The position numbers and the translations under genes are program-made. Positions 46,218-55,709 of a stretch of 64,000 nucleotides of DNA are shown here, in pieces. Position 1 is the first letter of the stretch. Every line of letters begins with the position of its first letter. This stretch comes from Hyphomicrobium denitrificans 1NES1 (GTDB lineage Bacteria > Pseudomonadota > Alphaproteobacteria > Rhizobiales > Hyphomicrobiaceae), in contig NC_021172.1 in the NCBI RefSeq assembly GCF_000230975.2, positions 3,410,001-3,474,000 on the forward strand, in the 5' to 3' direction. The notes under the pieces were generated by a model that was given only the letters and a program-made list of their open reading frames with translations, did no database searches and was not told the origin of the DNA.

Positions 46218-46814
46218 TCAGCCTGCGAACGGCAAGGGAAAAGCCAACGTAAAGCCGCCGACCGTCGCCGCCGTTCCGAGTGCTCCAAGGATGAAGCTCA
46301 AGAACAGCAAGAGATTGCCGCCAGAGATGATCGCGACGGACGCGAGCACGATCGCAATCTGCAACAGAGCTTGGCCGTAATCGAAATAGGGTCCGCGTTT
46401 CAGGGATTCGTCGCGTTGCGCTTCGAGCGCCTTACCCTTGTTGAAGAGCTCATCAAGCCCTTCGCCGCCCGTCGTGTCACTGGTGAGCTTCTTGTCCTGC
46501 TCCTTGTAATCCGCGATTTTTGCTTCAATCGATTTTCTCACGTCGTCCGGCATCGCGGGCGTCGTCTTCAGCATCACATCGAATTCGTCGGCGTGAAGCC
46601 GAAGCGCTTGGCGGCGCGCGTTTTTGGCCTGGAAGAAAGCCCAGATATTCGATGCGGCGATGTTCTGCTGGGTTGCGTCCTGCTCGGCGTTGCTGCCGCC
46701 GAGGCTGCAGATTGCGAGGACGACCGCTAGGATGCCAATATAGACACCGACGAGCCTGTCCCGCGTTCTCGAGTTTTCGCGATCGGCGTCCCGTCCCAGC
46801 TCCTCCCACGCCAT
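46218..46814 (-). CDS. DUF4337 family membrane protein
   Basis: A 198-residue protein. It starts MAWEELGRDADRENSRTRDR, followed by a membrane segment (VGVYIGILAVVLAICSLGG near residue 22), then SNAEQDATQQNIAASNIWAF, which is the recognisable DUF4337 pattern. A long charged helix follows, and two further hydrophobic stretches end the protein. Function is unknown. The start at 46814 is taken where family similarity begins; the frame opens upstream into gpmA. It lies 25 bases after gpmA on the same strand, so likely in one unit. Confidence 0.85.
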   Translation of the reverse strand: MAWEELGRDADRENSRTRDRLVGVYIGILAVVLAICSLGGSNAEQDATQQNIAASNIWAFFQAKNARRQALRLHADEFDVMLKTTPAMPDDVRKSIEAKIADYKEQDKKLTSDTTGGEGLDELFNKGKALEAQRDESLKRGPYFDYGQALLQIAIVLASVAIISGGNLLLFLSFILGALGTAATVGGFTLAFPLPFAG

Positions 46815-46839
46815 TCTCGCTTCCCCCGGTTGCTGTTTG

Positions 46840-47514
46840 TCAGACGATGCGATCCTCAGGCGGTGCCGCAAGCGACCGTGTCGGCAAGAGATCCTTGCGG
46901 TCGATGGCGCGACCATCGGCTCCGAGCCGGTAAAGAATCGGCGCTCCGGTCGCGAGCTCGCGCTTCAGGATTTCGTCGCCGTTCAGCCCTTCAAGAATCA
47001 TGACGAGCGAGCGCAGGGAATTGCCATGGGCGACGATGACGACGTTCTTGCTTTGCGTGATCTGTGGCCAGATCGCCTGATCGTAGTAAGGTCTGACGCG
47101 CGCCAGCGTGTCTTTCAGGCTTTCCCCTCCTGGGGGGGCGATATCATAAGATCGCCGCCAGATCTGCACCTGCGCCTCGCCCCATTTCTTGCGCGCTTCG
47201 TCCTTGTTGAGTCCGGACAGCTCGCCGTAATCGCGCTCATTGAGGGCGGCATCGCGTATGATCGGAACGTCGGGCTGATTGAGCTCGGCGAGGATGATGT
47301 CGAGCGTGTGCTGGGCGCGTTTCAAAATACTTGTGAATGCAATATCGAACTTGACGCCGTTATCGCGGATCATGCGGCCGGCGACGCGGGCCTCGATCAC
47401 ACCTTTCTCGGTCAAGTCGGGGTTGCGCCAGCCGGTGAACAGATTGAGCCTGTTCCATTCGCTCTCACCATGGCGCACGAGTACAAGAATATTGTCTGTC
47501 AGAGCGTCTGTCAT
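46840..47514 (-). CDS. gpmA: 2,3-Bisphosphoglycerate-dependent phosphoglycerate mutase
   Basis: A 224-residue histidine phosphatase-fold mutase of glycolysis. The catalytic His motif is [18 protein letters not shown] near residue 13. The second His is in [17 protein letters not shown] near residue 170. [18 protein letters not shown] fits dPGM. The size is close to that of alphaproteobacterial GpmA, slightly shorter than that of E. coli. It sits between dapB (41 bases upstream in the transcription direction) and the DUF4337 gene. Confidence 0.94.
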   Translation of the reverse strand: MTDALTDNILVLVRHGESEWNRLNLFTGWRNPDLTEKGVIEARVAGRMIRDNGVKFDIAFTSILKRAQHTLDIILAELNQPDVPIIRDAALNERDYGELSGLNKDEARKKWGEAQVQIWRRSYDIAPPGGESLKDTLARVRPYYDQAIWPQITQSKNVVIVAHGNSLRSLVMILEGLNGDEILKRELATGAPILYRLGADGRAIDRKDLLPTRSLAAPPEDRIV

Positions 47515-47555
47515 AGCCTCGTCGGTGCGGTTTCGGTGGTGTGGTCGTCAAGTGT

Positions 47556-48356
47556 TCATGAAATACCGAGCACGTCGCTCATGGCATACAGCCCCGGCGG
47601 CTTTCCTTGGGTCCAGATTGCAGCTTTCACCGCGCCTCGCGCAAATATGCCGCGGTCGGCTGCTCGGTGCGTCAGCTCAAGGCGTTCGCCTTCGCCTGCG
47701 AATATCACAGTGTGATCGCCGACGACGGTGCCGCCGCGGAGTGTCGCAAATCCAATGTCTCCGGCGTGGCGTGGCCCGGTATGTCCGTCGCGGGTGCGCA
47801 CGGAATGCTCATCCAGGGCAATCTTGCGGCCTTTGGCAGCGGCTTCTCCCAACATCAACGCCGTGCCCGATGGAGCGTCGATTTTCATGCGATGATGCAT
47901 TTCAACAATCTCGATGTCGAAGTCGTTCCCGAGGGCGGCCGCGACTTGGCGCGTCAGCGCAACAAGCAAGTTGACGCCGAGGCTCATGTTTCCGGCTTTG
48001 ACGATCGCGATCCTGGTTGCAGTCTCTGCGATCGCAGTTTCGGAGGCCTTATCGAATCCGGTCGTCCCGATGATGTGAGCCGTGCCGGATTGCGCGGCGA
48101 GGCGGGCGAATTCGACGCTCGCCTTAGGGACTGTGAAATCAACGATTGCGTCGGCGGCGGCAATGACGGCTGCCGCGTCGCTTGAGACCGCGATACCCAT
48201 GGGCTCAAGGCCTGCAAGCTCGCCGATATCTCTGCCGATGGCCGGCGAGCCTGCCGTTTCGGTTGCACCGCTGATCGTTACGTGGGGATCGGCTGCGATC
48301 GCGGTGATCAGCTGGCGGCCCATGCGGCCGGCCGCGCCCATGACTGCGATCTTCAT
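47556..48356 (-). CDS. dapB: 4-Hydroxy-tetrahydrodipicolinate reductase
   Basis: A 266-residue NAD(P)H reductase of lysine/DAP synthesis. The Rossmann motif AVMGAAGRMGRQLI is at the N-terminus. DFTVPKASVEFA and IGTTGFDKASE form the cofactor site. EMHHRMKIDAPSGTAL near residue 157 is the signature holding the catalytic His and Lys. It precedes gpmA on the same strand; the dapB-gpmA pairing is conserved in Rhizobiales. Confidence 0.96.
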   Translation of the reverse strand: MKIAVMGAAGRMGRQLITAIAADPHVTISGATETAGSPAIGRDIGELAGLEPMGIAVSSDAAAVIAAADAIVDFTVPKASVEFARLAAQSGTAHIIGTTGFDKASETAIAETATRIAIVKAGNMSLGVNLLVALTRQVAAALGNDFDIEIVEMHHRMKIDAPSGTALMLGEAAAKGRKIALDEHSVRTRDGHTGPRHAGDIGFATLRGGTVVGDHTVIFAGEGERLELTHRAADRGIFARGAVKAAIWTQGKPPGLYAMSDVLGIS

Positions 48357-48499
48357 CTGTTCTCCTAGCAGGTTCGTGGACCGGAACCGGGCGCGGCCGA
48401 TATAGCAACGCCGTCGGGATAGAGGAAGTGCAGAGAGGCGGGAAATCGCCGCGCCCGCCGGGCATAGTCAACGAAAATCGGTGTAATGGGCCGTTCAAC

Positions 48500-49027
48500 C
48501 TAGCCGTGCGCGCGCCCGAGCGCCTCGATGATCATGGCTTTGGCTTCATCGGCATGGCCCCAATGATCGATCCTCGCCCATTTGTTGGGTTCGAGATCTT
48601 TGTAGTGGCCGAAGAAATGCTCGATCTGATCGATCGAGATTTTGGGAAGGTCGGTATAGGTCTTCACCGAATCGTAGCGCTTGGTCAGCCTGCTGGAAGG
48701 GACTGCGATGATCTTTTCATCGCCCCCACCGTCGTCTTCCATCACCAGCACGCCGACCGGGCGGCAGTTGATGATCCCGCCGGGCACGATCGCTCGCGTG
48801 TTGCACACGAGAACATCAATGGGATCGCCGTCGCGCGACAGCGTATGGGGAATGAAGCCGTAGTTTCCCGGGTAGCGCATCGACGTGTAGAGGAAACGGT
48901 CGACGACGAGCGCGCCGGATGCCTTGTCCATCTCATATTTGATTGGTTCGCCGCCGACTGGAACTTCGATGACGACGTTGATGTCTTCCGGCGGCGTGTT
49001 GCCAGGCTTGATAGCGTCAAGACGCAT
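48500..49027 (-). CDS. ppa: Inorganic pyrophosphatase
   Basis: A 175-residue type I soluble pyrophosphatase. [20 protein letters not shown] is near the N-terminus, and the metal-binding signature [11 protein letters not shown] near residue 65 carries the catalytic Asp residues. The remaining PPGWARIDH-type C-terminal block appears as [17 protein letters not shown]. It drives biosynthetic reactions by removing PPi. It stands alone, 143 bases upstream of dapB. Confidence 0.96.
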   Translation of the reverse strand: MRLDAIKPGNTPPEDINVVIEVPVGGEPIKYEMDKASGALVVDRFLYTSMRYPGNYGFIPHTLSRDGDPIDVLVCNTRAIVPGGIINCRPVGVLVMEDDGGGDEKIIAVPSSRLTKRYDSVKTYTDLPKISIDQIEHFFGHYKDLEPNKWARIDHWGHADEAKAMIIEALGRAHG

Positions 49028-49148
49028 GGACGACCTTCCAGTTGGGACAGGACTAGCGAACGATTACCTTTGCCGCGAAAGGGCGGATGAGACAACGCGG
49101 CTTAGGTTGAATTGCCGTCAAATGACCATGCTGCGCCGGGCCGTCACA

Positions 49149-49655
49149 TCACCACTCGTAAGCGATCCGGGCGTTAACCGCGTTGCCGAACCGGACGCAG
49201 GCTCTACGCGTCGGCCTGCCCCCGCAGCGGACGTAGAAGGCGCGGGCACGTTCATTCTCGGCCAGGGCCCACACGATCAGCCGCTCAAGCCCTAGACGGT
49301 CGAGCGTCGCGCGGCATGCTTCGAACAGATATTCGCCGACTCCGATGCCCTGATAGACAGGCGCAAGATAGAGTTCGTAGATTTCGCCCGTGTCACGGCG
49401 GCCGCCGCGGGCGCGCCCGCAGGTGGCGTAACCGGCGATATATTCGCCATGCAGGATCACGAGAAGATTGTGTTCGGCGGCAATTGCGCGTCGCCACCAT
49501 GTGGCATCTCGGCGTTGAATCTCATGTTCGAGATGTTGCCCCGGCAGGATCCCGGTGTAGGCGAGGCGCCACGACTCGCGAAAAATACGCGCCAGTGCCG
49601 GAGCATCGCTCGGACGGGCGTTACGCACGGTCACTTCAAGACGCTGGTTCAACAT
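49149..49655 (-). CDS. GNAT family N-acetyltransferase
   Basis: A 168-residue acetyltransferase. NARPSDAPALARIFRESW is the N-terminal block, GEIYELYLAPVYQGIGVGEY near residue 105 contains the acetyl-CoA binding motif (Q-x-x-G-x-G-x-x-L/Y), and VWALAENERARAFYVRCGGR is the C-terminal block. The substrate is unknown. The start MLNQRLEV at 49655 is chosen; an ATG at 49682 is nine codons earlier. Codon use does not look foreign. Confidence 0.88.
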   Translation of the reverse strand: MLNQRLEVTVRNARPSDAPALARIFRESWRLAYTGILPGQHLEHEIQRRDATWWRRAIAAEHNLLVILHGEYIAGYATCGRARGGRRDTGEIYELYLAPVYQGIGVGEYLFEACRATLDRLGLERLIVWALAENERARAFYVRCGGRPTRRACVRFGNAVNARIAYEW

Positions 49656-49715
49656 GAGCGCAGTGTAGCGCGACGCGCGCAAAAACGCACCTGTCTCTCA
49701 TCGGCATTCGCAAAT

Positions 49716-49741
49716 AAAAAACGCGAGGCTTTCGCCTCGCG
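49716..49741 (-). terminator. Rho-independent terminator of the phasin gene
   Basis: CGCGAGGC (49722-49729) and GCCTCGCG (49734-49741) form a perfect 8-bp stem with a TTTC loop. The A residues at 49716-49721 give a U tract on the minus strand. It lies between the phasin gene and the GNAT gene. Confidence 0.85.
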
Positions 49742-49798
49742 CTAATGCACGTCAAAAAAGTGCCCCAAGATCGCTGCCCCAAGAAGGCAAGCCTTCGA

Positions 49799-50275
49799 TC
49801 AGCCGGCGCTCTTGAACTGCTCGAAAGACTTCGTCGTGGCGGCGCCAACGGTCTCAAGAGCCTGCTTCGTAACCTTGTTCGAAAGTTCGAACAGCTCTTT
49901 CGACTGCGAACCGGCGACCGCGAACTGCTGCTGCCAGTAGTTGGCCTGCAGGCGCGCAATCTCCGGGAACGTCCGAGCGCGCGCAATCGCTTGAGCGGCT
50001 TCGAAAGCAGCTTCCGTGTTGGCGAGGGTGTTGGCGACGATCTTCTCGCCGATCGACTTGGCGCCGGCCTGGGTCGTCAGCAGAACTTCTTCGGCGACCT
50101 TGGCATTATCCTTCGCGAGCGCCGCGAACTTGTGATACGCGTCGCGCGATTTCGCGATCGCATCTTCAGCGAATGCTGAAATATTTTCCGGGACCTTGGC
50201 GTCCTTGCCAGCGGTAAACATTTCCTGCGCCTGACGTGTGAAGTCTTGAACTTGACGTGTAAAGGCATCGTTCAT
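49799..50275 (-). CDS. Phasin family protein
   Basis: A 158-residue alpha-helical protein that coats polyhydroxybutyrate granules. Typical features are FTRQAQEMFTAGKDAKVPEN at the N-terminus, AKSRDAYHKFAALAKDNAK in the middle, then EAAQAIARARTFPEIARLQA and YWQQQFAVAGSQSKELFELS, all matching phasin_2-type proteins. It has no signal peptide and few aromatic residues. Upstream lies a TGC-rich inverted repeat (50364-50394) like the operators of the PhaR repressor. It ends at a good terminator. Confidence 0.93.
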   Translation of the reverse strand: MNDAFTRQVQDFTRQAQEMFTAGKDAKVPENISAFAEDAIAKSRDAYHKFAALAKDNAKVAEEVLLTTQAGAKSIGEKIVANTLANTEAAFEAAQAIARARTFPEIARLQANYWQQQFAVAGSQSKELFELSNKVTKQALETVGAATTKSFEQFKSAG

Positions 50276-50363
50276 GGGGGATACTCCTTGGAAATTAGAA
50301 ACGTGCTCTCAAATGCGGTCGACGCTCGACGGCGAAACCATACCCAAGTATATACCGGATTAT

Positions 50364-50394
50364 TTTGTGCACCGCAACATCTTTTTTGCGGTGC
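50364..50394. promoter_or_regulatory. TGC-rich inverted repeat upstream of phasin, PhaR-type operator candidate
   Basis: The stretch TTTGTGCACCGCAACA (50364-50379) starts a perfect inverted repeat, GCACCGCAA (50369-50377) and TTGCGGTGC (50386-50394). It lies about 95 bases upstream of the phasin ATG. PhaR controls phasin genes through TGC-rich motifs in alphaproteobacteria. A related motif precedes the 61442-61993 gene. Confidence 0.5.
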
Positions 50395-50521
50395 TTCTCA
50401 AAAAATGTGAGTCTGCCCTCGTTTAATGCGTCTTACCGTCTACTAAAGTAGGATAGCTTAACCCTCATAGGCAGGCAAATACCTATCTTTTTCTTCGCAA
50501 ATGCGAAACGGATTCGTCATC

Positions 50522-51886
50522 TCAAGGTTCCATCGGAAGCCGTGGAAATACCTCGCGATAGCCGAGGGCTGCAGAATCGAAGATGACGTCGCGCCGGGTC
50601 AGCGGACGTGCCAGCGCCAAGCCCTCCATCGTCCGACAGCGCGACAAAGCGACATAGGTCTGACCATGGGCGAACGTTCCGCGTCCGAGATCGACATAGA
50701 CTTTATCGAGGGTCAGCCCTTGGGCTTTGTGGATCGTCAATGCCCAGGCGAGGCGTAACGGAAACTGCTTGAAGGTGCCGGCGACCGTCTCGACAATCTT
50801 TTCCGCCGATTGGTCAAAAGCATAGCGGCGATGCTCCCAGGCGACCGGCTCGACCTCATATTCGCGGCCGTTCACGTCGACGAACACTTGTTTGTCGGTT
50901 AGACGCGAAATACGCGCGATCGTGCCGTTGACCCAGCGTTTGTCCGGGTCGTTCCGTAGCATCATTACCTTGGCACCGGGTTTCAGCTCGAGGGCTGGAT
51001 CGGCTGGTTCGATATTGGTGTTGAAATCGCCGGTGATCGTCGCGTTGAAGCGGACGGCGTGCTCGGGAAGCGCTTCGAGATAGCGGTTGTTGATGCGTTT
51101 GGCGGCGGCATTGGTGGTCGTCAAAATGACGTAGGGTTCGCCTTCGGCAAGGGTTCGGATCGGGCGGACGCGCGTGTTGATGAACTCCAGATCGGTGTCG
51201 CCGACGTTGCCGTCGCGAACGGCATTCAAAACGCGGATGAGATCGTCGTCCGTCTGCCGGAAGATCTGCTCAAGCTCGAGAAGCGAGGTGCCGCTCCCCT
51301 CGCGCAGCGCGTCGATCAGAAAGAAGAACGGGCTTCCGTGCGTGTCTGTGAGATGCGCAAGCACCTCCGGTTCCTGGATGACCGGCGGCAGCTGGTGAAG
51401 GTCCGCGAACAGCAGGACACGGGCGCCGCCGAATGGCTCTCGCTGGCGGCCGCGGTTAATGCGCATCGCGCGGTCTATGCCCCACATTAAATCCGACCGT
51501 ACCATCGAGGCTTCGTCGATGACGAGAAAGTCGAGCTTGCGCATCACGCGGCCGTTGCGGCTGCGCTTGATGTCGTTCTCCTGGATCAGGCGTGGCGGAA
51601 AGCCGAAGAATGAATGGATCGTCTGGCCGCCGATATTGATGGCGGCGAGACCTGTTGGCGCCAGTACAACCATGCGGTCAGCGTAGGCATCGCGCAGCGC
51701 TTTGAGGAGCGTCGATTTTCCGGTTCCGGCTCGGCCCGTAACGAAAAGATTGCCGCCGGGTTGCTCGAGGAAGCGAGCTGCGCGCTCGAAGGCTGGTGTC
51801 GGAGTAACGCCTTTGGGCCAGATCACGGCGTTGTCTATTCCAGCAATCTTTCGGTTCGGGTCCACAAACCAAAGCTCATGGCCCAA
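50522..51886 (-). CDS. Pif1/RecD-like DNA helicase
   Basis: A protein of about 454 residues with superfamily 1B helicase motifs. Motif I is LFVTGRAGTGKSTLLKAL near residue 47, motif II DFLVIDEASMVRSDL, motif III LLFADLHQLPPVI, and the C-terminal motifs AWALTIHKAQGLTLDKVYVD and YVALSRCRTMEGLAL belong to motifs V-VI. This matches the short Pif1-like/'AAA family ATPase' helicases of bacteria. It probably unwinds DNA 5' to 3' in repair or recombination. The start is not clear: the first possible codon is a TTG at 51886, and a GTG at 51865 is in frame. It ends before the phasin promoter region. Confidence 0.85.
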   Translation of the reverse strand: MGHELWFVDPNRKIAGIDNAVIWPKGVTPTPAFERAARFLEQPGGNLFVTGRAGTGKSTLLKALRDAYADRMVVLAPTGLAAINIGGQTIHSFFGFPPRLIQENDIKRSRNGRVMRKLDFLVIDEASMVRSDLMWGIDRAMRINRGRQREPFGGARVLLFADLHQLPPVIQEPEVLAHLTDTHGSPFFFLIDALREGSGTSLLELEQIFRQTDDDLIRVLNAVRDGNVGDTDLEFINTRVRPIRTLAEGEPYVILTTTNAAAKRINNRYLEALPEHAVRFNATITGDFNTNIEPADPALELKPGAKVMMLRNDPDKRWVNGTIARISRLTDKQVFVDVNGREYEVEPVAWEHRRYAFDQSAEKIVETVAGTFKQFPLRLAWALTIHKAQGLTLDKVYVDLGRGTFAHGQTYVALSRCRTMEGLALARPLTRRDVIFDSAALGYREVFPRLPMEP

Positions 51887-51898
51887 GTCAATTGTAAC

Positions 51899-51932
51899 GA
51901 AAACGCACGAGTCCCTTTGAGGATCTCGTGCG
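51899..51932 (-). terminator. Rho-independent terminator of typA
   Basis: CGCACGAG (51904-51911) and CTCGTGCG (51925-51932) pair perfectly, with a 13-base loop. The A residues at 51900-51903 read as UUUU on the minus strand. It ends transcription of typA before the helicase gene. Confidence 0.7.
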
Positions 51933-51947
51933 TCGCCAAAATTTTGG

Positions 51948-51991
51948 AACGTCAGAGTCTAGTGAGTTCAACGTCAGAGTCTAGTGAGTTC
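51948..51991. repeat. 22-bp perfect tandem duplication just after typA
   Basis: Two identical 22-base units occupy 51948-51969 and 51970-51991. They start AACGTCAGAG and contain TCTAGTGAG. The repeat lies six bases downstream of the typA stop codon at 51998 and before the terminator, so it is in the typA 3' untranslated region. It does not resemble an insertion-site duplication with an element in between. Confidence 0.8.
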
Positions 51992-51997
51992 AGTGAC

Positions 51998-53836
51998 TTA
52001 AGCAGCGCCGCTCGCGCGTTCCGATTCGCTCTTGCGGCTCTGACGCTTGCGCTCGTTGGGATCGAGCCAACGCTTACGCAGGCGAATTGACTTCGGCGTC
52101 ACTTCCACAAGCTCCTCGTCGGTGATGTAGCTCATCGCCTTTTCGAGCGTCAGGCGCACCGGTGGGGTCAACAAGACGGCATCGTCCTTGCCGGAGGCGC
52201 GGACGTTGGTCAGCTTCTTGCCCTTCAAGACGTTTACTTCGAGATCGTTGTCGCGCGTGTGCTCGCCAACGATCATGCCTTCATAGACGCGGTCCTGCGG
52301 GTTGATCATGAACGGCCCGCGATCCTGCAGGTTGAAGATCGCATAGGCGACGGCTTCTCCGGTGCCGTTCGAGATCAGCACGCCGGTCCGGCGTCCAGCA
52401 ATCTCGCCTTTGAACGGTTTGTAGGAGTGAAACAGCTTGTTGATGATGCCGGTGCCGCGCGTGTCGGAAAGAAGCTCCGATTGATAGCCGAGGAGGCCGC
52501 GCGTCGGGACGTGAAACACCATGCGCGTCCGCCCTCCGCCCGAGGGGCGCATTTCGAGGAGGTCGCCTTTGCGTTCGGAAAGCTTCTGGACGACGACGCC
52601 CGTGTAGTTGTCGTCGACGTCGATGATAACTTCCTCGATCGGCTCGAGCCGTTGCTTGGTTTCGGGATCGATCTCGAACACCACTTTCGGACGCGAGACG
52701 GTCAGCTCGAAGCCTTCTCGGCGCATGTTCTCGATCAGAATGGCGAGTTGCAGTTCGCCGCGCCCCGACACCGTGAAGCTATCCTTATCCTCATTTTCGA
52801 CGACGCAGATCGCGATGTTACGCTCGGCTTCCTTGAGCAAGCGATCGCGGATGACGCGGCTTTGCACCTTGTCGCCTTCCTGTCCGGCGAACGGTCCGTC
52901 ATTGATGCGGAAGGTCATCGACAGCGTCGGCGGATCGACGGGTTGCGCGGGAAGCGGTTCCTCGACGGATGGATCACACAGCGTGTCGGCAACGTTCGCC
53001 GAACTCATGCCCGCCAGCGCGATGATGTCGCCGGCGCCGGCCTGTTCGACGGGGGTCCGTTCGAGGCCGTGGAATGCAAGAACCTTTTGCACGCGGAACT
53101 GTTCCAGTAGCTTGCCGTCGCGGTCGAGCGCTTTCAGGGCCTGGTTCGGCTTGACGGTTCCCGACGTGATGCGGCCGGTCAGAATGCGGCCGAGGAATGG
53201 GTCGGCGTCGAGTGTCGTCGCCAGCATGCGGAAGGGGCCATCATCGACGGCAGGCGGCGGCACATGCGCAAGGATCAGATCGAACATCGGCGCCAGATTT
53301 TCCTGGGGACCCGATGGATCGCGCGCCATCCACCCGTTGCGGCCGGACCCGTAGAGCACGGGGAAGTCGAGTTGCTCATCGGTTGCGTCGAGGTTGGCGA
53401 AAAGATCGAAGACTTCGTTCAGCACGTCGAGGTGACGCTCGTCGGGCCGGTCGATCTTGTTGATCGCGACGATCGGGCGGAGGCCGCGCTTCAGTGCCTT
53501 CGAGACGACGAACTTCGTCTGCGGCAACGGACCTTCGGAGGCGTCGACCAGAACGATCACGCCGTCGACCATATTGAGAATGCGCTCGACCTCGCCGCCG
53601 AAGTCGGCGTGGCCGGGCGTATCGACGATGTTGATGTGCGTGCCCTTCCACTCGACGCTGGTGCATTTCGCGAGAATAGTGATGCCGCGCTCGCGCTCGA
53701 TATCGTTCGAATCCATGGCGCGCTCCGCGACCTTCTGGTTCTCGCGGAAGGAGCCGGATTGCTTCAACAGCTCGTCGACCAATGTCGTCTTGCCGTGGTC
53801 GACGTGCGCGATGATCGCGATATTGCGAAGGGCCAT
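51998..53836 (-). CDS. typA: Ribosome-associated GTPase TypA/BipA
   Basis: A 612-residue translational GTPase that acts in ribosome assembly and stress adaptation. The N-terminus has [20 protein letters not shown] (G1), [18 protein letters not shown] (G2), then [18 protein letters not shown] (G3) and NKIDRP (G4). The BipA-specific C-terminal domain is present ([18 protein letters not shown]). The start MALRN at 53836 is the family start; the frame opens 19 codons earlier. The C-terminal [16 protein letters not shown] tail is normal in this group. Confidence 0.97.
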   Translation of the reverse strand: MALRNIAIIAHVDHGKTTLVDELLKQSGSFRENQKVAERAMDSNDIERERGITILAKCTSVEWKGTHINIVDTPGHADFGGEVERILNMVDGVIVLVDASEGPLPQTKFVVSKALKRGLRPIVAINKIDRPDERHLDVLNEVFDLFANLDATDEQLDFPVLYGSGRNGWMARDPSGPQENLAPMFDLILAHVPPPAVDDGPFRMLATTLDADPFLGRILTGRITSGTVKPNQALKALDRDGKLLEQFRVQKVLAFHGLERTPVEQAGAGDIIALAGMSSANVADTLCDPSVEEPLPAQPVDPPTLSMTFRINDGPFAGQEGDKVQSRVIRDRLLKEAERNIAICVVENEDKDSFTVSGRGELQLAILIENMRREGFELTVSRPKVVFEIDPETKQRLEPIEEVIIDVDDNYTGVVVQKLSERKGDLLEMRPSGGGRTRMVFHVPTRGLLGYQSELLSDTRGTGIINKLFHSYKPFKGEIAGRRTGVLISNGTGEAVAYAIFNLQDRGPFMINPQDRVYEGMIVGEHTRDNDLEVNVLKGKKLTNVRASGKDDAVLLTPPVRLTLEKAMSYITDEELVEVTPKSIRLRKRWLDPNERKRQSRKSESERASGAA

Positions 53837-53970
53837 TGGAAACCTGGTGTTGAAAGTGCCGGGCGCCGCGCTGCGGCGCAATATCGCCCGCACCTAGCAT
53901 GTTCGGCCGGGCTGCCGCTAGGGTAGCGCGTTTCGGGCCGGGTGCGGCTTATCAGTCGGCGACGACAAAT

Positions 53971-54756
53971 TCACCTCTCTACCGGTGTTTTTGCAGCCAG
54001 TGCCGCATTTTCCTCTTCAAGAGTCCGGATGGTTGTCAGAAAGACGTCGACGTCGGGTCTCGCCGCTGGCTCACGCTCCAGGCGGCGGCGCTGGTGATCC
54101 TGCATGATGCGTGCGGCAACCGCGGCACCAGGAACCTTCAGCCGGCGTGCTCCGGAAATCAGCAGCGGGCTCTGCGGTTCCTCCAGGTCGAGCTCTTCGA
54201 GAAACGTTTCCCGTAACGCGAAGAACGACTGCAGAATGGCGTCGCGGACTAAATTCTTTTGCTCCATCGTCGCTTCCGGCGTGATGCGCGGATCGAGCGT
54301 TTGCAGCGCCCGGCGCATATCGTGCAGCGGTGTGTAGGGATAGAGCCCGACTAGGCTGCCCGTCTCGCCAGAGTTCTTGTAGACGATGCGCATCGTGTCG
54401 ATGGTCTCGCTGATCTTATAGAATGCGGCGAGATAATCGTCGGTCGCGAGATAGGGTTTCTCGCAGGTCGAGAGCAGAACCGATTTGGTGCGCACGATGT
54501 TGCGCCATTCTTCTTCCAGGCTTTCGACGAACTTGGAGCGCTTCTGGAAGATGTTCGACAGGTAGGCGACTCCGCCCGTCGCGATCAGCAACGACATGTC
54601 ACGCATGAAGTCGTAGACCTTATTCGCGGCGGACACGACAAACGGCGGAAGGTCCGGGATGTCCTCGGCGAACTTCGAGGCCAGCAGTAGCAACAGCGCG
54701 ATCGACAGCAGCCAATACAGGCGATTGAGCGTGCGATTGACGGAAACGCGGGTCAT
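53971..54756 (-). CDS. Membrane protein of unknown function with two N-terminal segments
   Basis: A 261-residue protein. Two hydrophobic segments are seen: LYWLLSIALLLLLASKF near residue 13 and MSLLIATGGVAYLSNIF near residue 53. After that comes a long, mostly helical, charged cytoplasmic part with EEEWRNIVRTKSVLL and a C-terminal coiled-coil-like stretch. No family is recognised. It lies downstream of the site-2 protease gene on the same strand, but a gap of 162 bases suggests a separate promoter. Confidence 0.75.
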   Translation of the reverse strand: MTRVSVNRTLNRLYWLLSIALLLLLASKFAEDIPDLPPFVVSAANKVYDFMRDMSLLIATGGVAYLSNIFQKRSKFVESLEEEWRNIVRTKSVLLSTCEKPYLATDDYLAAFYKISETIDTMRIVYKNSGETGSLVGLYPYTPLHDMRRALQTLDPRITPEATMEQKNLVRDAILQSFFALRETFLEELDLEEPQSPLLISGARRLKVPGAAVAARIMQDHQRRRLEREPAARPDVDVFLTTIRTLEEENAALAAKTPVER

Positions 54757-54918
54757 CGGTCAGACGTTCAAAGCTGGGTTTGCCGTGCGAAGATCGAAGG
54801 GAGTGTTCCGGACTTTCGTGACCGGGTAGCGACGGGGTGGTCGTGGATTGCCCGAGATATGGCCGGATGAGGCCTCTTTGGCAAATGTGTGTGAGTGCAT
54901 TGCGGCAAGCATGGTGCG

Positions 54919-55653
54919 CTAAAGCTGCTCGGCATCTGCCGGTTGCTTCAGGATCGCCCAGTTCATAATGGCGATCTGGGCTCCGATCAGCATCAGGACG
55001 AGATCGATGCGGAAACCGGTGACGGCAGCCCAAAGACCGACAATGACGCCGATCCCGGCGATGATCTTGGCCGCAGCGACGCGGGACGCGAACGTCGCGA
55101 TAATGTCCCGGTAGATGCGGCCGCCGTCGAGCGGGAACGCGGGCAGAAGATTGAAAATGGCCATGGCCAGATTGATGCGCGCGAGCGTTACCGCGGCATA
55201 GGCCAGCCAGGGTTTCTCGGCCATCCAGTCCGGCCTTTCGACATAGTGGAAATAGCCACCGCTGCTGACTTCCGGCGAACCGAGCAGATGCCAGAGAGCG
55301 AAGAAGAGCACGGCATTCGCCAATGGGCCGGCGAACAGGATGATGATGTTCGCCAGGGTCGAGCGCGGGTTTCCGAGCAATCGCGCGTAGCCGTAAAAGC
55401 CGCCGACGAGGATTTCCCCGACGGGAACGCCGAAAAGCCGTGCAAGTGTCGCGTGGCCGAGTTCGTGAAACAGCACCGATAGGAAGACGCCGACAACGAT
55501 GGCTGCGAACGCCGGGCCGGCAGCCGCGAGCGGCGCCTGCTGCAGGATTCCGATCAGAAAGATCGGCACGAGAATGAAGGTCGCGTCGATTCTGATAGGA
55601 ATGTTCCCTAGGCGGAATAGCTCCAGCCGCGGCGTGTCATCAATGAAGTTCAT
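54919..55653 (-). CDS. Site-2 protease family (M50) membrane metalloprotease
   Basis: A 244-residue membrane protein with about six segments. The zinc motif is LFHELGHATLARLFGVPVGE near residue 62, and the third ligand is in NLLPAFPLDGGRIYRD near residue 168. These are the HExxH and LDG signatures of M50 proteases that cut proteins inside the membrane. No PDZ or CBS domain is present, so it belongs to the short group. The substrate is unknown. It precedes the membrane protein gene at 53971. Confidence 0.9.
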   Translation of the reverse strand: MNFIDDTPRLELFRLGNIPIRIDATFILVPIFLIGILQQAPLAAAGPAFAAIVVGVFLSVLFHELGHATLARLFGVPVGEILVGGFYGYARLLGNPRSTLANIIILFAGPLANAVLFFALWHLLGSPEVSSGGYFHYVERPDWMAEKPWLAYAAVTLARINLAMAIFNLLPAFPLDGGRIYRDIIATFASRVAAAKIIAGIGVIVGLWAAVTGFRIDLVLMLIGAQIAIMNWAILKQPADAEQL

Positions 55654-55709
55654 GGCCGCCAGCCTTCGGCAAGACGCATCGTTTCGTCAATGCCGAAGTC
55701 GCATGGACG

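Noticed and set aside
52505..52520. ACGTGAAACAC half of a parS site inside typA
   Set aside because: Only one half matches; it is far from the par genes and lies in a coding region.
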